Source: Chryseobacterium sp. RU37D (lineage in GTDB: Bacteria > Bacteroidota > Bacteroidia > Flavobacteriales > Weeksellaceae). From it: a DNA stretch of 64,000 nt. A program made the translations under genes and the position numbers. Under the pieces are notes generated by a model that did no database searches, had not been told where the DNA came from, and saw only the letters and a program-made list of their open reading frames with translations. Positions 7,998 to 17,164 of this stretch are shown here, one piece after another (position 1 is the stretch's first letter; each line of letters starts with the position of its first letter). The stretch lies in the NCBI RefSeq assembly GCF_900156075.1, contig NZ_FTMM01000018.1, positions 1-64,000 of the forward strand, written 5' to 3'.

Positions 7998-10202
7998 TTA
8001 AAATTCTAATAATTTTAATTTAAACTGCACGGCAAAGTTTTGCATAAAATTTGGGGTTGTATAGTATCCGACTCTGTAAAATAATCCCAGATTAAAGTAA
8101 GAAGAAAGAAAATTATTCCATTCAAGCCCAACTTCCTGATAGAGATGATCCAGGGGTCTGAATTTAAACTGGTGATCTTCCGGGTGATTCATATTTCCAA
8201 TCGTTCCTCTTAAAACAAAATCAAAGCTTGTAATATTCTTCCCGAAACTTTTAAAGTAAAAAGGAAGCTTATGGGTAAAATAATACGCTATAAACTTATC
8301 ATTGTAGTATTTTCCGCCCTCCAATGTTGCAAAACCAAGGAATGAGGTAAGGTTAAAGTTAAAATCTTTTCCTGGTGAAGCAAGCCCGTTCATTGTGAAG
8401 TTTTTCCAGATCGGGGCACCCCCGAAAACCATTCCTCCGTATAATCTGAAACCGGTAGTTCCTAGCATTGTTTTGAAATTATGTACGAAAAGCGCATCAA
8501 ATCGGGCATAGGTAAGGTCTCCACCGAAAATTTTATAGCTTTGTTCATAATTAAAATACAGTTCAGGATATTTCTGGTCTATCAGAGATTTTCCCTGCGG
8601 TGTCATTATATTGGTGGAATTTGGAGAATATTTTAAAGTAAATAACGTATTAATGTTATCAAACGACGAGCCTCTCTCCCTGAATGAGTAATCAAATAAG
8701 GCTTCTTCAATATTTCTTCTTGCTGCGAAAACGAGTGTTAACCCGTTGGTTATATCATTTAGATAAGAAACGGATGCTCCTTTGTATCGGTAATAACGGT
8801 CGTTATTCAGGTTATTTCCAAAATTGGCCATTCTCATTTTAAAATTCCAGAGTCTTCTGTAAAATTCGCCGGAAGCCGTCACATCATCATAATAATCAAG
8901 CCTGAAATAAGAATCTTTTACTAAAGAAGTTTTTATATCGAGACCGATTCTGTATTTCCATTTATCATCTTTGAGGCCGTAAGCAAAGGTGTAATCAGGA
9001 GAAAAATAAGGACTGAAATTTTCATTAAGTTTAGCTTTTAATCCTAGCCTGAAACCCTCATACGAGTTGAAATTTACGATTTCATCCACTGCAAAATCCA
9101 AAATCCCGACTCTGATCTGTCCGTTTAGTAATCCGCTTAAAACCTGTGCCTTACTGTCAATATTGTATTTTTTTCCAAGACTGTCAATGGTCGTATATGT
9201 ATTTTTTTCGCGCTCGGTGAGAGGATCGGTCCTATATTGGTCCAATGTTTTTCCGGTTATGTTTTTTACGGTAAATGTATAGCCTTCAAAATCTTTTTTA
9301 TCATTTTCAGCCGGTGATTTGTAATCGAAATATTTTGAGCTTAAAAAAGCATAAGTCCCGAAACTTTGTTTATCTTTTTTCTCATGTTTTTCTTCGGGAT
9401 GTTTTTTGTCTTCTTCCTGCATTTTCATGTTGCTCATCTTCAATTTTACGGTTTCGCGGGCAAGAAACCATTTATTGTTGAAGAAAGTCCATGTACTGGT
9501 AATAATCCCTTCATTTTTATTTTTACTGAAATTTTCGATTTTTTTGATCCCGTAAGTTTTAGTATCAATGTAAATTGCACCGTTATATTTTCTTTTTTTG
9601 TCTGGTTTTTTATAATTAACCTCTCTGAAGCGGATGACGAAATTTTTTCTTCCGTCCATTTCAATAGTGTCTGTTAAAAAGAATCTGTAAAGGCCTCTGT
9701 TTTCTTGTTTCAGCTGATCCGGAAGCTTGTCTCTGTTGCTTTGCTGAAGAGCGATCATTTCATAAATAGGCTGTTTAAGGCCGGAAATCCTGTTATCCAG
9801 AATGTTGATCTTTTCACCGTAAGTTTTAGAATATAAAAATTCCTGAGCCCTTTCCCAAAGGAATAATTTGCTTTTGGAGAATATTTTTCGGGCAGAAATA
9901 TTATTTAATGAATCTTTTGTCCTTTTTTTCTTGAAGAAGTCACTGTTTTCAAAAAATTGATTGAATTGCGAAATGCTGTCTTCATCAATATCCAGTGAAA
10001 CTTTTTCATACGATTTGTAAGAGTAGGAATCAAGAGTTTTTGGAGAATTTTCCCTGAAAAAATGATTTACCTTTTTTAAAATTTCCAGAGCCTTGGGATC
10101 GCTTTTATCCTGAATGATAACACCTTCAATAGATGTAACTTTTGATTGTGAAAAACCAAAAATGCAGGTCTGTAAAAATAAAAGCAATAAAATCCTTTTC
10201 AT
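7998..10202 (-). CDS. DUF5686 family outer-membrane protein
   Basis: This 734-residue protein has a signal peptide (MKRILLLLFLQTCIFGFSQ), a mixed N-terminal region that includes a Lys/Glu-rich low-complexity stretch near residue 260, and a C-terminal half rich in alternating aromatic/polar strands. It ends in a terminal Phe (LKLLEF), as outer-membrane barrels do. This fits the DUF5686 family of Bacteroidota, related to TonB-dependent-receptor-associated proteins but of unknown function. It lacks the N-terminal carboxypeptidase-like domain that many relatives carry. It is transcribed leftward with its own candidate promoter and is not clearly coupled to neighbours. Confidence 0.8.
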   Translation of the reverse strand: MKRILLLLFLQTCIFGFSQSKVTSIEGVIIQDKSDPKALEILKKVNHFFRENSPKTLDSYSYKSYEKVSLDIDEDSISQFNQFFENSDFFKKKRTKDSLNNISARKIFSKSKLFLWERAQEFLYSKTYGEKINILDNRISGLKQPIYEMIALQQSNRDKLPDQLKQENRGLYRFFLTDTIEMDGRKNFVIRFREVNYKKPDKKRKYNGAIYIDTKTYGIKKIENFSKNKNEGIITSTWTFFNNKWFLARETVKLKMSNMKMQEEDKKHPEEKHEKKDKQSFGTYAFLSSKYFDYKSPAENDKKDFEGYTFTVKNITGKTLDQYRTDPLTEREKNTYTTIDSLGKKYNIDSKAQVLSGLLNGQIRVGILDFAVDEIVNFNSYEGFRLGLKAKLNENFSPYFSPDYTFAYGLKDDKWKYRIGLDIKTSLVKDSYFRLDYYDDVTASGEFYRRLWNFKMRMANFGNNLNNDRYYRYKGASVSYLNDITNGLTLVFAARRNIEEALFDYSFRERGSSFDNINTLFTLKYSPNSTNIMTPQGKSLIDQKYPELYFNYEQSYKIFGGDLTYARFDALFVHNFKTMLGTTGFRLYGGMVFGGAPIWKNFTMNGLASPGKDFNFNLTSFLGFATLEGGKYYNDKFIAYYFTHKLPFYFKSFGKNITSFDFVLRGTIGNMNHPEDHQFKFRPLDHLYQEVGLEWNNFLSSYFNLGLFYRVGYYTTPNFMQNFAVQFKLKLLEF

Positions 10203-10216
10203 AGAAAAAACTGACT

Positions 10217-10224
10217 CAAAATTA
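10217..10224 (-). promoter_or_regulatory. candidate -7 element TAATTTTG for the DUF5686 gene
   Basis: TAATTTTG on the minus strand lies 14 nt upstream of the ATG at 10202, implying a leader of under 10 nt. No clear -33 match. Confidence 0.35.
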
Positions 10225-10309
10225 ATAATATTTATTGTTACATAAAAGTTTTATTAATTGATATTAATATGATGTCTCATTGGATTTTTCTCTTAAAAAA
10301 TAAAAAAGA

Positions 10310-10332
10310 AACTCCCGAAATTCCCGGGAGTT
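10310..10332 (-). terminator. terminator of the GH18 gene
   Basis: An 8-bp stem AACTCCCG/CGGGAGTT with a 7-nt loop is followed on the minus strand by a T-rich run. It lies 40 nt beyond the GH18 stop codon. Confidence 0.85.
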
Positions 10333-10371
10333 CCAAATGTTGAGATAAATTTAAACTTAAAGGTTCATTTT

Positions 10372-11343
10372 TTATATGAGATCTTTTGTCACTTTAAAAT
10401 TGGGTTTACGAAGAACATTATCATAAGTGGATGTCAATGGGGCGTCCCTGTCGATTGCATAAGAAAATACTCCGCCTTTTCTTCCGTGTACAGGCTGCCA
10501 GGCTGCAAAATCATAAGCTCTTCCGGTACCATTCTGAGGGTAGGTCACATCATTCCAGTAATTTCCGGGATATCCGTTTTCCTCATAAAATGAGAAGCCG
10601 GGAAGGAATTTCTCCATGCTAATATACGGTGCATACATTCCCGAAATTGTTGTAAGATAAGATGTGCTGTTTCCATAAGCCTGAAGAAACACAAAGTTGT
10701 ACCGGGAAGATGTCTGAGTAAAAAAAGAGGTGGGAGGCATATTGGTATCGTATACAAATATTTTACCTGTTGAAGATTTGGGGCCAAAATATTTTGAAAG
10801 AGCTTTTGCTGCTGCTACGAATTTGGTAAGGTTCGCCCCAATAGGATTGCTCTCAACATCTATATCGATGCCGTCCAGATTGTATTGGCCTACCCATTTA
10901 TTATATATTCCTTTTGCCCAGGCAGAATAACCGATAGAATCCTGAGTTCCGCTGGTTGTTGCGCTGCTTAGATCTCCAAGGGTAATGATTGCTTTTGTTC
11001 CTCTTTTATGGAGATGAGGAACATATTTTGTCTTCAATGTATTCCAGTAAGGATTATTGTCCGGAGTAAAGTCCGGAAAAACCATTACCATATCAAGGCT
11101 GTCCGGAAGCCACCTCATTGTAGGGAGATTTCCGCTTGCTGTAGCGCTGTCACGCCATGTCCGGTAATATCCTACAGAGAGCTGATGATTACTGTTTTTG
11201 TAAGCAATAAGCTTTTCGAAATATTGATCTTTGACTGGTGCAGATGGTTGAAAATCAGACTCATATTCACTTCTACATTGGGTAAGGAACATCATACCTA
11301 TGGTAAAGCACCATACAAAATAGTAATTTGTAGTTTTCATCAT
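10372..11343 (-). CDS. GH18 glycosidase lipoprotein, endo-beta-N-acetylglucosaminidase-like
   Basis: This 323-residue protein probably cleaves GlcNAc-GlcNAc linkages in glycoprotein N-glycans or chitin-like polymers at the cell surface. The N-terminus is a lipoprotein signal ending FLTQC (Cys23, counting the first Met of MM). The GH18 catalytic motif DGIDIDVES is complete, with Asp160, Asp162 and the acid Glu164. A TLGDL strand and VFLQAYGN strand fit the barrel. Size and layout resemble endo-F/endo-H type enzymes more than large chitinases. It is a stand-alone gene with no adjacent SusC/D pair. Substrate is inferred only. Confidence 0.8.
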   Translation of the reverse strand: MMKTTNYYFVWCFTIGMMFLTQCRSEYESDFQPSAPVKDQYFEKLIAYKNSNHQLSVGYYRTWRDSATASGNLPTMRWLPDSLDMVMVFPDFTPDNNPYWNTLKTKYVPHLHKRGTKAIITLGDLSSATTSGTQDSIGYSAWAKGIYNKWVGQYNLDGIDIDVESNPIGANLTKFVAAAKALSKYFGPKSSTGKIFVYDTNMPPTSFFTQTSSRYNFVFLQAYGNSTSYLTTISGMYAPYISMEKFLPGFSFYEENGYPGNYWNDVTYPQNGTGRAYDFAAWQPVHGRKGGVFSYAIDRDAPLTSTYDNVLRKPNFKVTKDLI

Positions 11344-11422
11344 TTGTTGATTTAATTTTTACTTCTCTAAAATAGGAAAAAAACTTAAATCAACAAATGA
11401 AGGTGGAATATTTTGTAAATAA

Positions 11423-14026
11423 TTAAATATTTAAAGCTTTTTGATAAGCATTCTCTAATCCGTCAATATTTTTTCCTCCTGCTGTTGCGAAGCCCGGGTT
11501 TCCGCCGCCGCCGCCCTGGATTTCTTTAGCCAAATCTTTTACGATAGCACCAGCCTGATAATTGGTTGCCAAGTCATCAGAAACGCCAACCGTAATCATC
11601 GGTTTTCCGTCTGCATCAGAAAGAATAATCGTCACAGAAGCTGGGATTTCTTTCTTCAATTGGAACACGATATCCTTTACAGAACCCGCATCAAGGGAGG
11701 TTTTCTTCACTAAAAGCTGCTTGTCGCCTTTTTGTTGGTAAGCGTTTTTCCAGTCACCGATTTCCCCTTTTGCTTTTTCTTTTTTCAAGGCGTCAACCTC
11801 AGATTTTAATGAAGTGTTTTCTTCGATTAATTTTTCGATGGATTTTACAATATCCTTAGATTTTAACAATTGAGAAAGCTCGCTGATCTGTTTTTCCAAA
11901 TTTTTGAAATATTCCTCAGCTTTATCTCCCGAAATAGCTTCAATCCTTCTGATTCCTGCTGCTGCAGAGCTTTCAGAAACAATTTTAAAATAACCGATCT
12001 CTATTGTGTTTTTTACATGGGTACCTCCACAAAGTTCTTTTGAGCTTCCAAACTGGATCATTCTTACATTATCACCATATTTTTCACCGAACAAAGCCAT
12101 TGCGCCTCTGTCCAAAGCCTCCTGAATAGGGATATTTCTAAATTCCTGTAAAGCAATGCTTCCCTTGATCTTTTGATTCACTTTATCTTCAACCAAAGTG
12201 AGTTCTTCCTCTGTCATTTTACTGAAGTGCGAGAAATCAAAACGCAGATAATCAGGGCCTACAAATGAACCTTTCTGCTCAACATGCGTACCTAGAACTT
12301 CTCTTAAAGCTTCGTGCAGTAAGTGCGTTACAGAGTGGTTAGCCTGAGAATTTTTTCTGTCGGTTGCATTTACTTTTGCGTAGAAAAGTGCGCCTGCATC
12401 TTTTGGAAGGCCATTGATCAAAGAAATAATCAAACCGTTTTCCTTTTTTGTATCTAAAACTTCAAAGCTTTCTGCAGCATTTTCAAGGACACCTTTATCA
12501 CCGATTTGCCCTCCGCCTTCCGGATAGAAAGGGGATTCGCTTAATACAATCTGATAAAATTCGCCGTCTTTATTTTCTACTTTTCTGTATCTTGTAATAT
12601 AAGTTTCAGATTCAAATTGGTCATAGCCGACAAACTTTTCGTCTCTTTCCTCTAACGAAACCCAGTCGTAAACTTTTTGGGCAGAATCAGCTTTTGAACG
12701 TTGTTTTTGTTCATTTAAGGCCTGTTCGAAGCCTTTTTCATCAATGGTTAATCCTTTTTCCTCAGCGATAATTCTCGTTAAATCATCCGGGAAGCCATAA
12801 GTATCGTACAATTCGAAAACTTCTTCTGTTGGAAGCACCTTAGTATTGTTGGCAATCGTCTGCTGGATGAGTTTTTCAACTCTTATTAATCCGTTTTCAA
12901 TCGTTCTTAAGAAAGATTCTTCTTCACTTTTAATTACTTCCTTTACCAAAGTTCCCTGTTTTTCAAGTTCCGGGAAGAATTTACCCATTTGTTCCTGAAG
13001 AACGGCAACTAATTGATAAAGGAAAGGTTCTTTCATATCAAGGAATCGGTAAGAATAAGAAATTCCTCTTCTTAAAATTCTTCTGATCACATAACCGGCA
13101 CCCCCGTTTGAAGGCAACTGTCCATCTGCAATCGCGAAAGAAACCGCTCTGATGTGGTCTACCACAACACGGATGGCGATGTCTTTTTCAACTTCTAAAA
13201 TTCCAGTATATTTTTTACTGGAAAGTTCCTCAACTTTAGCAATTAAAGGTGTGAAAACATCCGTATCATAGTTGGAAGATTTCCCCTGAAGCGCCATACA
13301 AAGACGTTCGAAGCCCATTCCTGTATCCACGTGCTGTGCAGGAAGTTTTTCCAATGATTTATCTGCTTTTCTGTTGAATTCCATGAATACCAGGTTCCAG
13401 ACTTCCACTACCTGAGGATGGTCATTATTCACCAAAGTGATTCCGGGAACCGCCGCTTTTTCTTCCGGTGTTCTTAAATCAACGTGGATTTCCGAGCAAG
13501 GTCCGCAAGGCCCACTTTCACCCATTTCCCAGAAATTATCTTTTTTATTTCCGTTAATAATTCTGTCTTCTGAAATATGAGATTTCCAGAAATCATAAGC
13601 ATCCTGATCTCTTTCCAGATTTTCGGATTCATCACCTTCAAAAATGGTTACATAAAGATTCTCTTTCGGAATTCCGTAAACTTCTGTTAGCAATTCCCAG
13701 GCAAAAGCAATAGCATCTTTTTTGAAATAATCACCAAAAGACCAATTCCCCAGCATCTCAAACATGGTATGGTGATAAGTATCTCTACCTACATCATCCA
13801 AATCGTTATGTTTTCCTGAAACTCTCAGGCATTTCTGTGTATCAGCAATTCTTGGGGCTTTAGGCTCTTTGTAACCTAAAAAATAGTCTTTGAACTGCGT
13901 CATTCCTGAGTTGGAAAACATAAGGGTAGGGTCGTCTTTCAGGACAATAGGTGCAGAAGGAACGATAAGGTGGCCTTTACTTTTAAAATAATCTAAAAAT
14001 TTTTGACGAATCTCTTGTGATGTCAT
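11423..14026 (-). CDS. alaS: alanyl-tRNA synthetase
   Basis: This 867-residue enzyme charges tRNA-Ala and edits mischarged tRNA. The N-terminal class II core opens [17 protein letters not shown], as in bacterial AlaRS. The central editing domain shows [12 protein letters not shown] and CGGTHV, which supply the zinc-binding and hydrolytic residues. The C-terminal part has a coiled-coil (residues about 700-755) and the Gly-rich C-Ala domain ([14 protein letters not shown]). Length is normal and nothing is missing. It is a leftward single gene with a -7 element 43 nt upstream. Confidence 0.98.
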   Translation of the reverse strand: MTSQEIRQKFLDYFKSKGHLIVPSAPIVLKDDPTLMFSNSGMTQFKDYFLGYKEPKAPRIADTQKCLRVSGKHNDLDDVGRDTYHHTMFEMLGNWSFGDYFKKDAIAFAWELLTEVYGIPKENLYVTIFEGDESENLERDQDAYDFWKSHISEDRIINGNKKDNFWEMGESGPCGPCSEIHVDLRTPEEKAAVPGITLVNNDHPQVVEVWNLVFMEFNRKADKSLEKLPAQHVDTGMGFERLCMALQGKSSNYDTDVFTPLIAKVEELSSKKYTGILEVEKDIAIRVVVDHIRAVSFAIADGQLPSNGGAGYVIRRILRRGISYSYRFLDMKEPFLYQLVAVLQEQMGKFFPELEKQGTLVKEVIKSEEESFLRTIENGLIRVEKLIQQTIANNTKVLPTEEVFELYDTYGFPDDLTRIIAEEKGLTIDEKGFEQALNEQKQRSKADSAQKVYDWVSLEERDEKFVGYDQFESETYITRYRKVENKDGEFYQIVLSESPFYPEGGGQIGDKGVLENAAESFEVLDTKKENGLIISLINGLPKDAGALFYAKVNATDRKNSQANHSVTHLLHEALREVLGTHVEQKGSFVGPDYLRFDFSHFSKMTEEELTLVEDKVNQKIKGSIALQEFRNIPIQEALDRGAMALFGEKYGDNVRMIQFGSSKELCGGTHVKNTIEIGYFKIVSESSAAAGIRRIEAISGDKAEEYFKNLEKQISELSQLLKSKDIVKSIEKLIEENTSLKSEVDALKKEKAKGEIGDWKNAYQQKGDKQLLVKKTSLDAGSVKDIVFQLKKEIPASVTIILSDADGKPMITVGVSDDLATNYQAGAIVKDLAKEIQGGGGGNPGFATAGGKNIDGLENAYQKALNI

Positions 14027-14068
14027 AATGATATATTGCTTTGCTTTTTACAATTTTTTGATAGGATG

Positions 14069-14076
14069 CAAATTTA
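14069..14076 (-). promoter_or_regulatory. candidate -7 element TAAATTTG for alaS
   Basis: TAAATTTG on the minus strand, 42 nt upstream of the alaS ATG, implies a leader of about 37 nt. Confidence 0.4.
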
Positions 14077-14178
14077 ATATTTTTTAGCTGATTTTTAGGA
14101 GCTTTTTCCCGCTTTCCGTTACAATCTTTTTTTCAAAAAAGGATTTCCACTGCAATCGGGGCTAGGGGTGAAAGGACT

Positions 14179-14216
14179 GGTGGCTTCGAGTTCCCTCAGC
14201 CACCATAGAAATGACA
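14179..14216. repeat. intergenic hairpin ending in AATGACA
   Basis: A 7-bp stem (GGTGGCT 14179-14185 with AGCCACC 14198-14204) is followed by AAATGACA. The AATGACA end recurs in the intergenic repeats near 47721 and 62610. The 324-base stretch 14027-14350 otherwise holds promoters and a palindrome but no gene. Confidence 0.4.
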
Positions 14217-14244
14217 GTCTTTTTCACTCATTTATTTTTTTAAG

Positions 14245-14277
14245 AAACCTAACAGGTTTTCAAAACCTGTTAGGTTT
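14245..14277. repeat. 33-bp perfect palindrome AAACCTAACAGG...CCTGTTAGGTTT
   Basis: Two 16-base arms are exact reverse complements around a single central C. A degenerate copy with the same core (AACCTAACGG.../...CCGTTAG) lies at 44785-44817. It sits between divergent alaS and the ECF sigma gene, so it does not fit a simple terminator. A dispersed REP-like element is the likelier reading. Confidence 0.7.
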
Positions 14278-14290
14278 GATCGCATAAAAT

Positions 14291-14330
14291 TTTGTTGATT
14301 TCCTTTTAACTTATTATCTTCGTTACCGTC
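14291..14330 (+). promoter_or_regulatory. overlapping candidate housekeeping and ECF-type promoters of the sigma factor gene
   Basis: TTTG (14291-14294) and TATCTTCG (14315-14322), 20 nt apart, fit the housekeeping -33/-7 pattern. Overlapping it, TAAC (14307-14310) and CGTC (14327-14330) with a 16-nt spacer fit the general ECF -35/-10 form, as expected for autoregulation. The ECF reading is inference. Confidence 0.4.
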
Positions 14331-14350
14331 TGAAAAAGATAAAAGTTAAT

Positions 14351-14905
14351 ATGACAAAAAACGAAACACTCAAAAGCTGGGTTGAGCAGCATTCTGGGCC
14401 ACTGCTGAGAAGGGCAATCTATCTGCTTTCGGATAAAGTAGAGGCGGAAGATATTGTTCAGGAAGTTTTTATTGCTGCCGTTTCGTCTTATGATTCATTT
14501 GAAGGGAAAAGTCAGCCTTTGACGTGGCTCATGACTATTTTAAACAGAAAAGTAGCTGATTTTTACCGAAAAAAATATAAATCTGAGCCGGAAATCAAGC
14601 TGGATCACTTTTTCGACGAAACAGGATCCTGGAAAAACAATGATGTTTTGAATGACTGGAATGCTTCGGAGAAAGAAAACGAACTCCTGGATGATTCGGA
14701 TTTTAATAAAACATTAGAAGATTGTATAGAAGATCTGCCTTCCAGATGGAAAATTCCCATGAAGATGTATTACCTTGAAGAAAAAAAAGCACCCGAAGTG
14801 AGTCAGGAATTGAATATTTCTACGACTAATCTTTGGAAGATTTTACAGCGAAGCAGAATGCAGCTGAGAGAGTGTCTGGAGTTTAACTGGTTTGCAAAGT
14901 CATAA
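14351..14905 (+). CDS. ECF-type RNA polymerase sigma factor
   Basis: This 184-residue protein has sigma region 2 at about residues 12-78 (VEAEDIVQEVFIAAVSSYDSF, the core-binding and -10 segment, followed by LTWLMTILNRKVADFYRK) and region 4 at about 120-180 (LEDCIEDLPSRWKIPMKM then the helix-turn-helix EVSQELNISTTNLWKIL). There is no region 1 or 3. It is followed after 10 nt by a small HxxxCxxC protein that looks like its anti-sigma factor, then by DUF417 and msrAB. By analogy with ECF/zinc anti-sigma pairs it probably drives an oxidant-stress regulon that includes these genes. Confidence 0.88.
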   Translation: MTKNETLKSWVEQHSGPLLRRAIYLLSDKVEAEDIVQEVFIAAVSSYDSFEGKSQPLTWLMTILNRKVADFYRKKYKSEPEIKLDHFFDETGSWKNNDVLNDWNASEKENELLDDSDFNKTLEDCIEDLPSRWKIPMKMYYLEEKKAPEVSQELNISTTNLWKILQRSRMQLRECLEFNWFAKS

Positions 14906-14915
14906 GTCATTAAAA

Positions 14916-15188
14916 ATGTTACAAAAATTCATTCATATCATTTTTTTACCATGCAGTGAAGCAACTTTACTCATGGAAAAGCGAAATGCGGAAAACATTT
15001 CTCCGAAAGAGAATTGGAAACTTTCTGTACACCTGAAGATATGCAAATGGTGCAGGGCTTATAAAGAAAAACTGGAAATCTTAGATACGATTCTTAAAAG
15101 AAAGTTTTCAAAAGAAGAAGATGTGAAAATTAAAGATTCTGAAATTCAAGGTTTTAAAGATGAAGTGCTAAAAAAATTAAATATTTGA
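14916..15188 (+). CDS. small zinc-binding anti-sigma factor-like protein
   Basis: Starting at MLQKFIHI (14916) gives 90 residues. It has CSEATLLMEKR near the N-terminus and HLKICKWCRAY (HxxxCxxC) in the middle, the layout of zinc-binding anti-sigma (ZAS/zf-HC2) domains. There is no membrane helix, so it would be a cytoplasmic redox-sensing anti-sigma factor that releases its sigma partner when cysteines are oxidised. It begins 10 nt after the sigma gene stop. An upstream in-frame ATG at 14892 would overlap the sigma gene and precede the conserved region, so I prefer 14916. The function is inferred from motif and position. Confidence 0.7.
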   Translation: MLQKFIHIIFLPCSEATLLMEKRNAENISPKENWKLSVHLKICKWCRAYKEKLEILDTILKRKFSKEEDVKIKDSEIQGFKDEVLKKLNI

Positions 15189-15225
15189 GAATAATTCTGT
15201 CAGGATTTTAAAATGGTTCCGACTA

Positions 15226-15233
15226 TACTTTTG
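15226..15233 (+). promoter_or_regulatory. candidate -7 element TACTTTTG for DUF417-msrAB
   Basis: TACTTTTG lies 36 nt upstream of the DUF417 ATG. Just before it, GTTCCGACT (15216-15224) resembles GTTACCGTCT upstream of the sigma gene, so a shared ECF -10 region is possible. Confidence 0.35.
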
Positions 15234-15269
15234 AAAATAAATAAAGTATTAATTTAAAATCGTAAAGAT

Positions 15270-15716
15270 ATGAACGGAACTATAAAATTCAACCAAAAAA
15301 GCCCGACTTATAAACTGGGATATTATATTTCTCTATTCGGAGCGGCACTTATTCTCTTGTGGATTGGGATTTTTAAATTCACTCCCACAGAAGCTCAGGC
15401 TATAAAACCTTTAGTAGAAAACCATTTTCTCACATGCTTTGTATATGATTTTGCAAGTGTTCAGACTGTGTCAAATGCTATCGGAGCGATAGAAATTATC
15501 ATTGCCTTACTGCTGGTATTTAGTGTGAAATTTGCATCATTGAAAAGGTTCGCGGGAATAGGTATGGTGATTACCTTTTTGATTACGTTAAGTTATTTAT
15601 TTACCACTCCGGGCGTCTGGAAAATAGTAGACGGAGTTCCCGTGACAGATTTTTTCATCTTGAAAGATCTGATGCTTTTAGGTTTTGGTTTAATGATATT
15701 AAATGAAAGAAAATGA
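15270..15716 (+). CDS. DUF417 (YkgB/RclC-type) inner-membrane protein
   Basis: This 148-residue protein has four predicted membrane helices (around residues 17-35, 65-85, 90-108 and 128-143) and family-typical segments such as [20 protein letters not shown] and [15 protein letters not shown]417 includes E. coli RclC/YkgB, which is induced by reactive chlorine. It overlaps the msrAB start by four bases (ATGA), which implies translational coupling and a shared role with methionine sulfoxide repair. Molecular activity is unknown; the oxidative-stress link is inferred from family and neighbours. Confidence 0.85.
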   Translation: MNGTIKFNQKSPTYKLGYYISLFGAALILLWIGIFKFTPTEAQAIKPLVENHFLTCFVYDFASVQTVSNAIGAIEIIIALLLVFSVKFASLKRFAGIGMVITFLITLSYLFTTPGVWKIVDGVPVTDFFILKDLMLLGFGLMILNERK

Positions 15717-16840
15717 ATACAAATAACAAGATAAAAATGAAAAATATATTAATATTACTCGGAATGTTTCTGGGAATAGCAGTATTTGCAGCCAGCTGCG
15801 GAGATTCAAAGAAATTGAAATCTTCAGAAATTAAAAAAGAAAATGAGACCAATATGGATACTAAAAATGTAAAAGAAATCTATTTTGCAGGGGGATGTTT
15901 TTGGGGTACGGAGCACTTTTTTCAACAGATCAGAGGGGTGGTAGGAACTGAAGTTGGCTATGCCAACGGAAACAAGGAAAATCCTACTTATGAAGAAGTG
16001 ATCAGCCATACGACAGGCTTTGCGGAAACCGTAAAAGTGAAATATGATCCTGAGCAGGTGGATCTTAGGCTTTTAATTGATTTATATTTTAAAACAATTG
16101 ACCCAACAAGCTTGAATAAGCAGGGCAACGACCGCGGAGATCAGTACAGAACAGGAATTTACTCTACAGATAAGGAAGCGGAAGCTATTGTAAAAGAAGA
16201 AGTTCAGAAATTAGCTAAAAATTATACAAAACCTGTACTGGTAGAAACAATTCCGTTGAAAAATTTCTACAGAGCGGAAGATTATCATCAGGATTATCTG
16301 GATAAAAATCCAGGAGGCTACTGCCACATCGAGCCGGGGCTTTTTGAAATGGCAAGAAATGCAAACCCTCCTAAAAAACAAACCCAAGAAACAAAATACC
16401 AAAAGCAGGATAAAAAAGTTTTAAAAGAAAAACTGACTGCAGAACAATACAACGTAACTCAGGAAAACGGTACGGAAAGACCTTTCCAGAACGAATATTG
16501 GGACGAAACACGTGAAGGAATTTATGTAGATATTACAACAGGAGAACCATTATTTATTTCAACCGATAAGTTTGAATCCGGCTGTGGATGGCCAAGTTTT
16601 TCAAAGCCAATTACGAAACAATTAATTGATGAAAAATTAGACCGTACCCACGGAATGACAAGGGTAGAAGTAAGAAGTAAAACCGGAGATGCGCATTTGG
16701 GACACGTTTTCAATGACGGACCAGCCGATAAAGGCGGACTTCGCTACTGTATCAATTCTGCTTCCCTGAAGTTTATCCCAAAAGCGGAAATGAAAGAGAA
16801 AGGCTATGGAGAATATATTTCTCTTCTTGATAAAAAATAA
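15713..16840 (+). CDS. msrAB: fused peptide-methionine sulfoxide reductase MsrA-MsrB lipoprotein
   Basis: This 375-residue fusion repairs both S- and R-methionine sulfoxide in oxidised proteins. A lipoprotein signal ends FAASC (Cys29), placing it outside the cytoplasm. MsrA follows with catalytic Cys62 in [11 protein letters not shown], then MsrB with [18 protein letters not shown] and catalytic Cys346 in RYCINSASL. The zinc CxxC pairs found in some MsrB are absent (TTGEPLF replaces the first). The ATG at 15713 overlaps the DUF417 stop; an ATG at 15737 would start directly at the signal peptide. A terminator follows at once. Its electrons probably come from a periplasmic thiol system not seen here. 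Confidence 0.93.
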   Translation: MNTNNKIKMKNILILLGMFLGIAVFAASCGDSKKLKSSEIKKENETNMDTKNVKEIYFAGGCFWGTEHFFQQIRGVVGTEVGYANGNKENPTYEEVISHTTGFAETVKVKYDPEQVDLRLLIDLYFKTIDPTSLNKQGNDRGDQYRTGIYSTDKEAEAIVKEEVQKLAKNYTKPVLVETIPLKNFYRAEDYHQDYLDKNPGGYCHIEPGLFEMARNANPPKKQTQETKYQKQDKKVLKEKLTAEQYNVTQENGTERPFQNEYWDETREGIYVDITTGEPLFISTDKFESGCGWPSFSKPITKQLIDEKLDRTHGMTRVEVRSKTGDAHLGHVFNDGPADKGGLRYCINSASLKFIPKAEMKEKGYGEYISLLDKK

Positions 16841-16868
16841 GTGTAATAAAAAGTGTAAGTGATTGAAC

Positions 16869-16893
16869 GACTGTCGAAAGGCAGTCTTTTTTT
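16869..16893 (+). terminator. terminator of the DUF417-msrAB operon
   Basis: The stem GACTGTC/GGCAGTC (one G-T pair) with a GAAA loop is followed by seven T, 28 nt after the msrAB stop. Confidence 0.85.
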
Positions 16894-16973
16894 GTAACTG
16901 TATACATGAAAAAAGTGATCCAAAACCAGACTACCTTATTTTTAAATGAATATGACAGACTTTATTTAAGCAT

Positions 16974-17025
16974 TAAGAAATTAAGATTAATTGCTTTGGA
17001 AAATATAGATAAGAAATTAAGATTA
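16974..17025. repeat. two direct copies of a 16-nt AT-rich sequence
   Basis: TAAGAAATTAAGATTA occurs at 16974-16989 and 17010-17025. The 324 bases from 16841 to 17164 contain no credible gene. The remaining sequence is AT-rich with partial inverted repeats (ATCTTAATTTAAG near 17120). Confidence 0.45.
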
Positions 17026-17164
17026 GTTTTATCCCTAATAAATCTTATGTAAAATCAATGAATTGATTTCTTAATTCATAAAAAAAGCTATTCGTCTCTT
17101 AAATTCTTAATGTTAAAAATATCTTAATTTAAGTTCGGACAAATTTAATCTTTCAATCAAGAGA

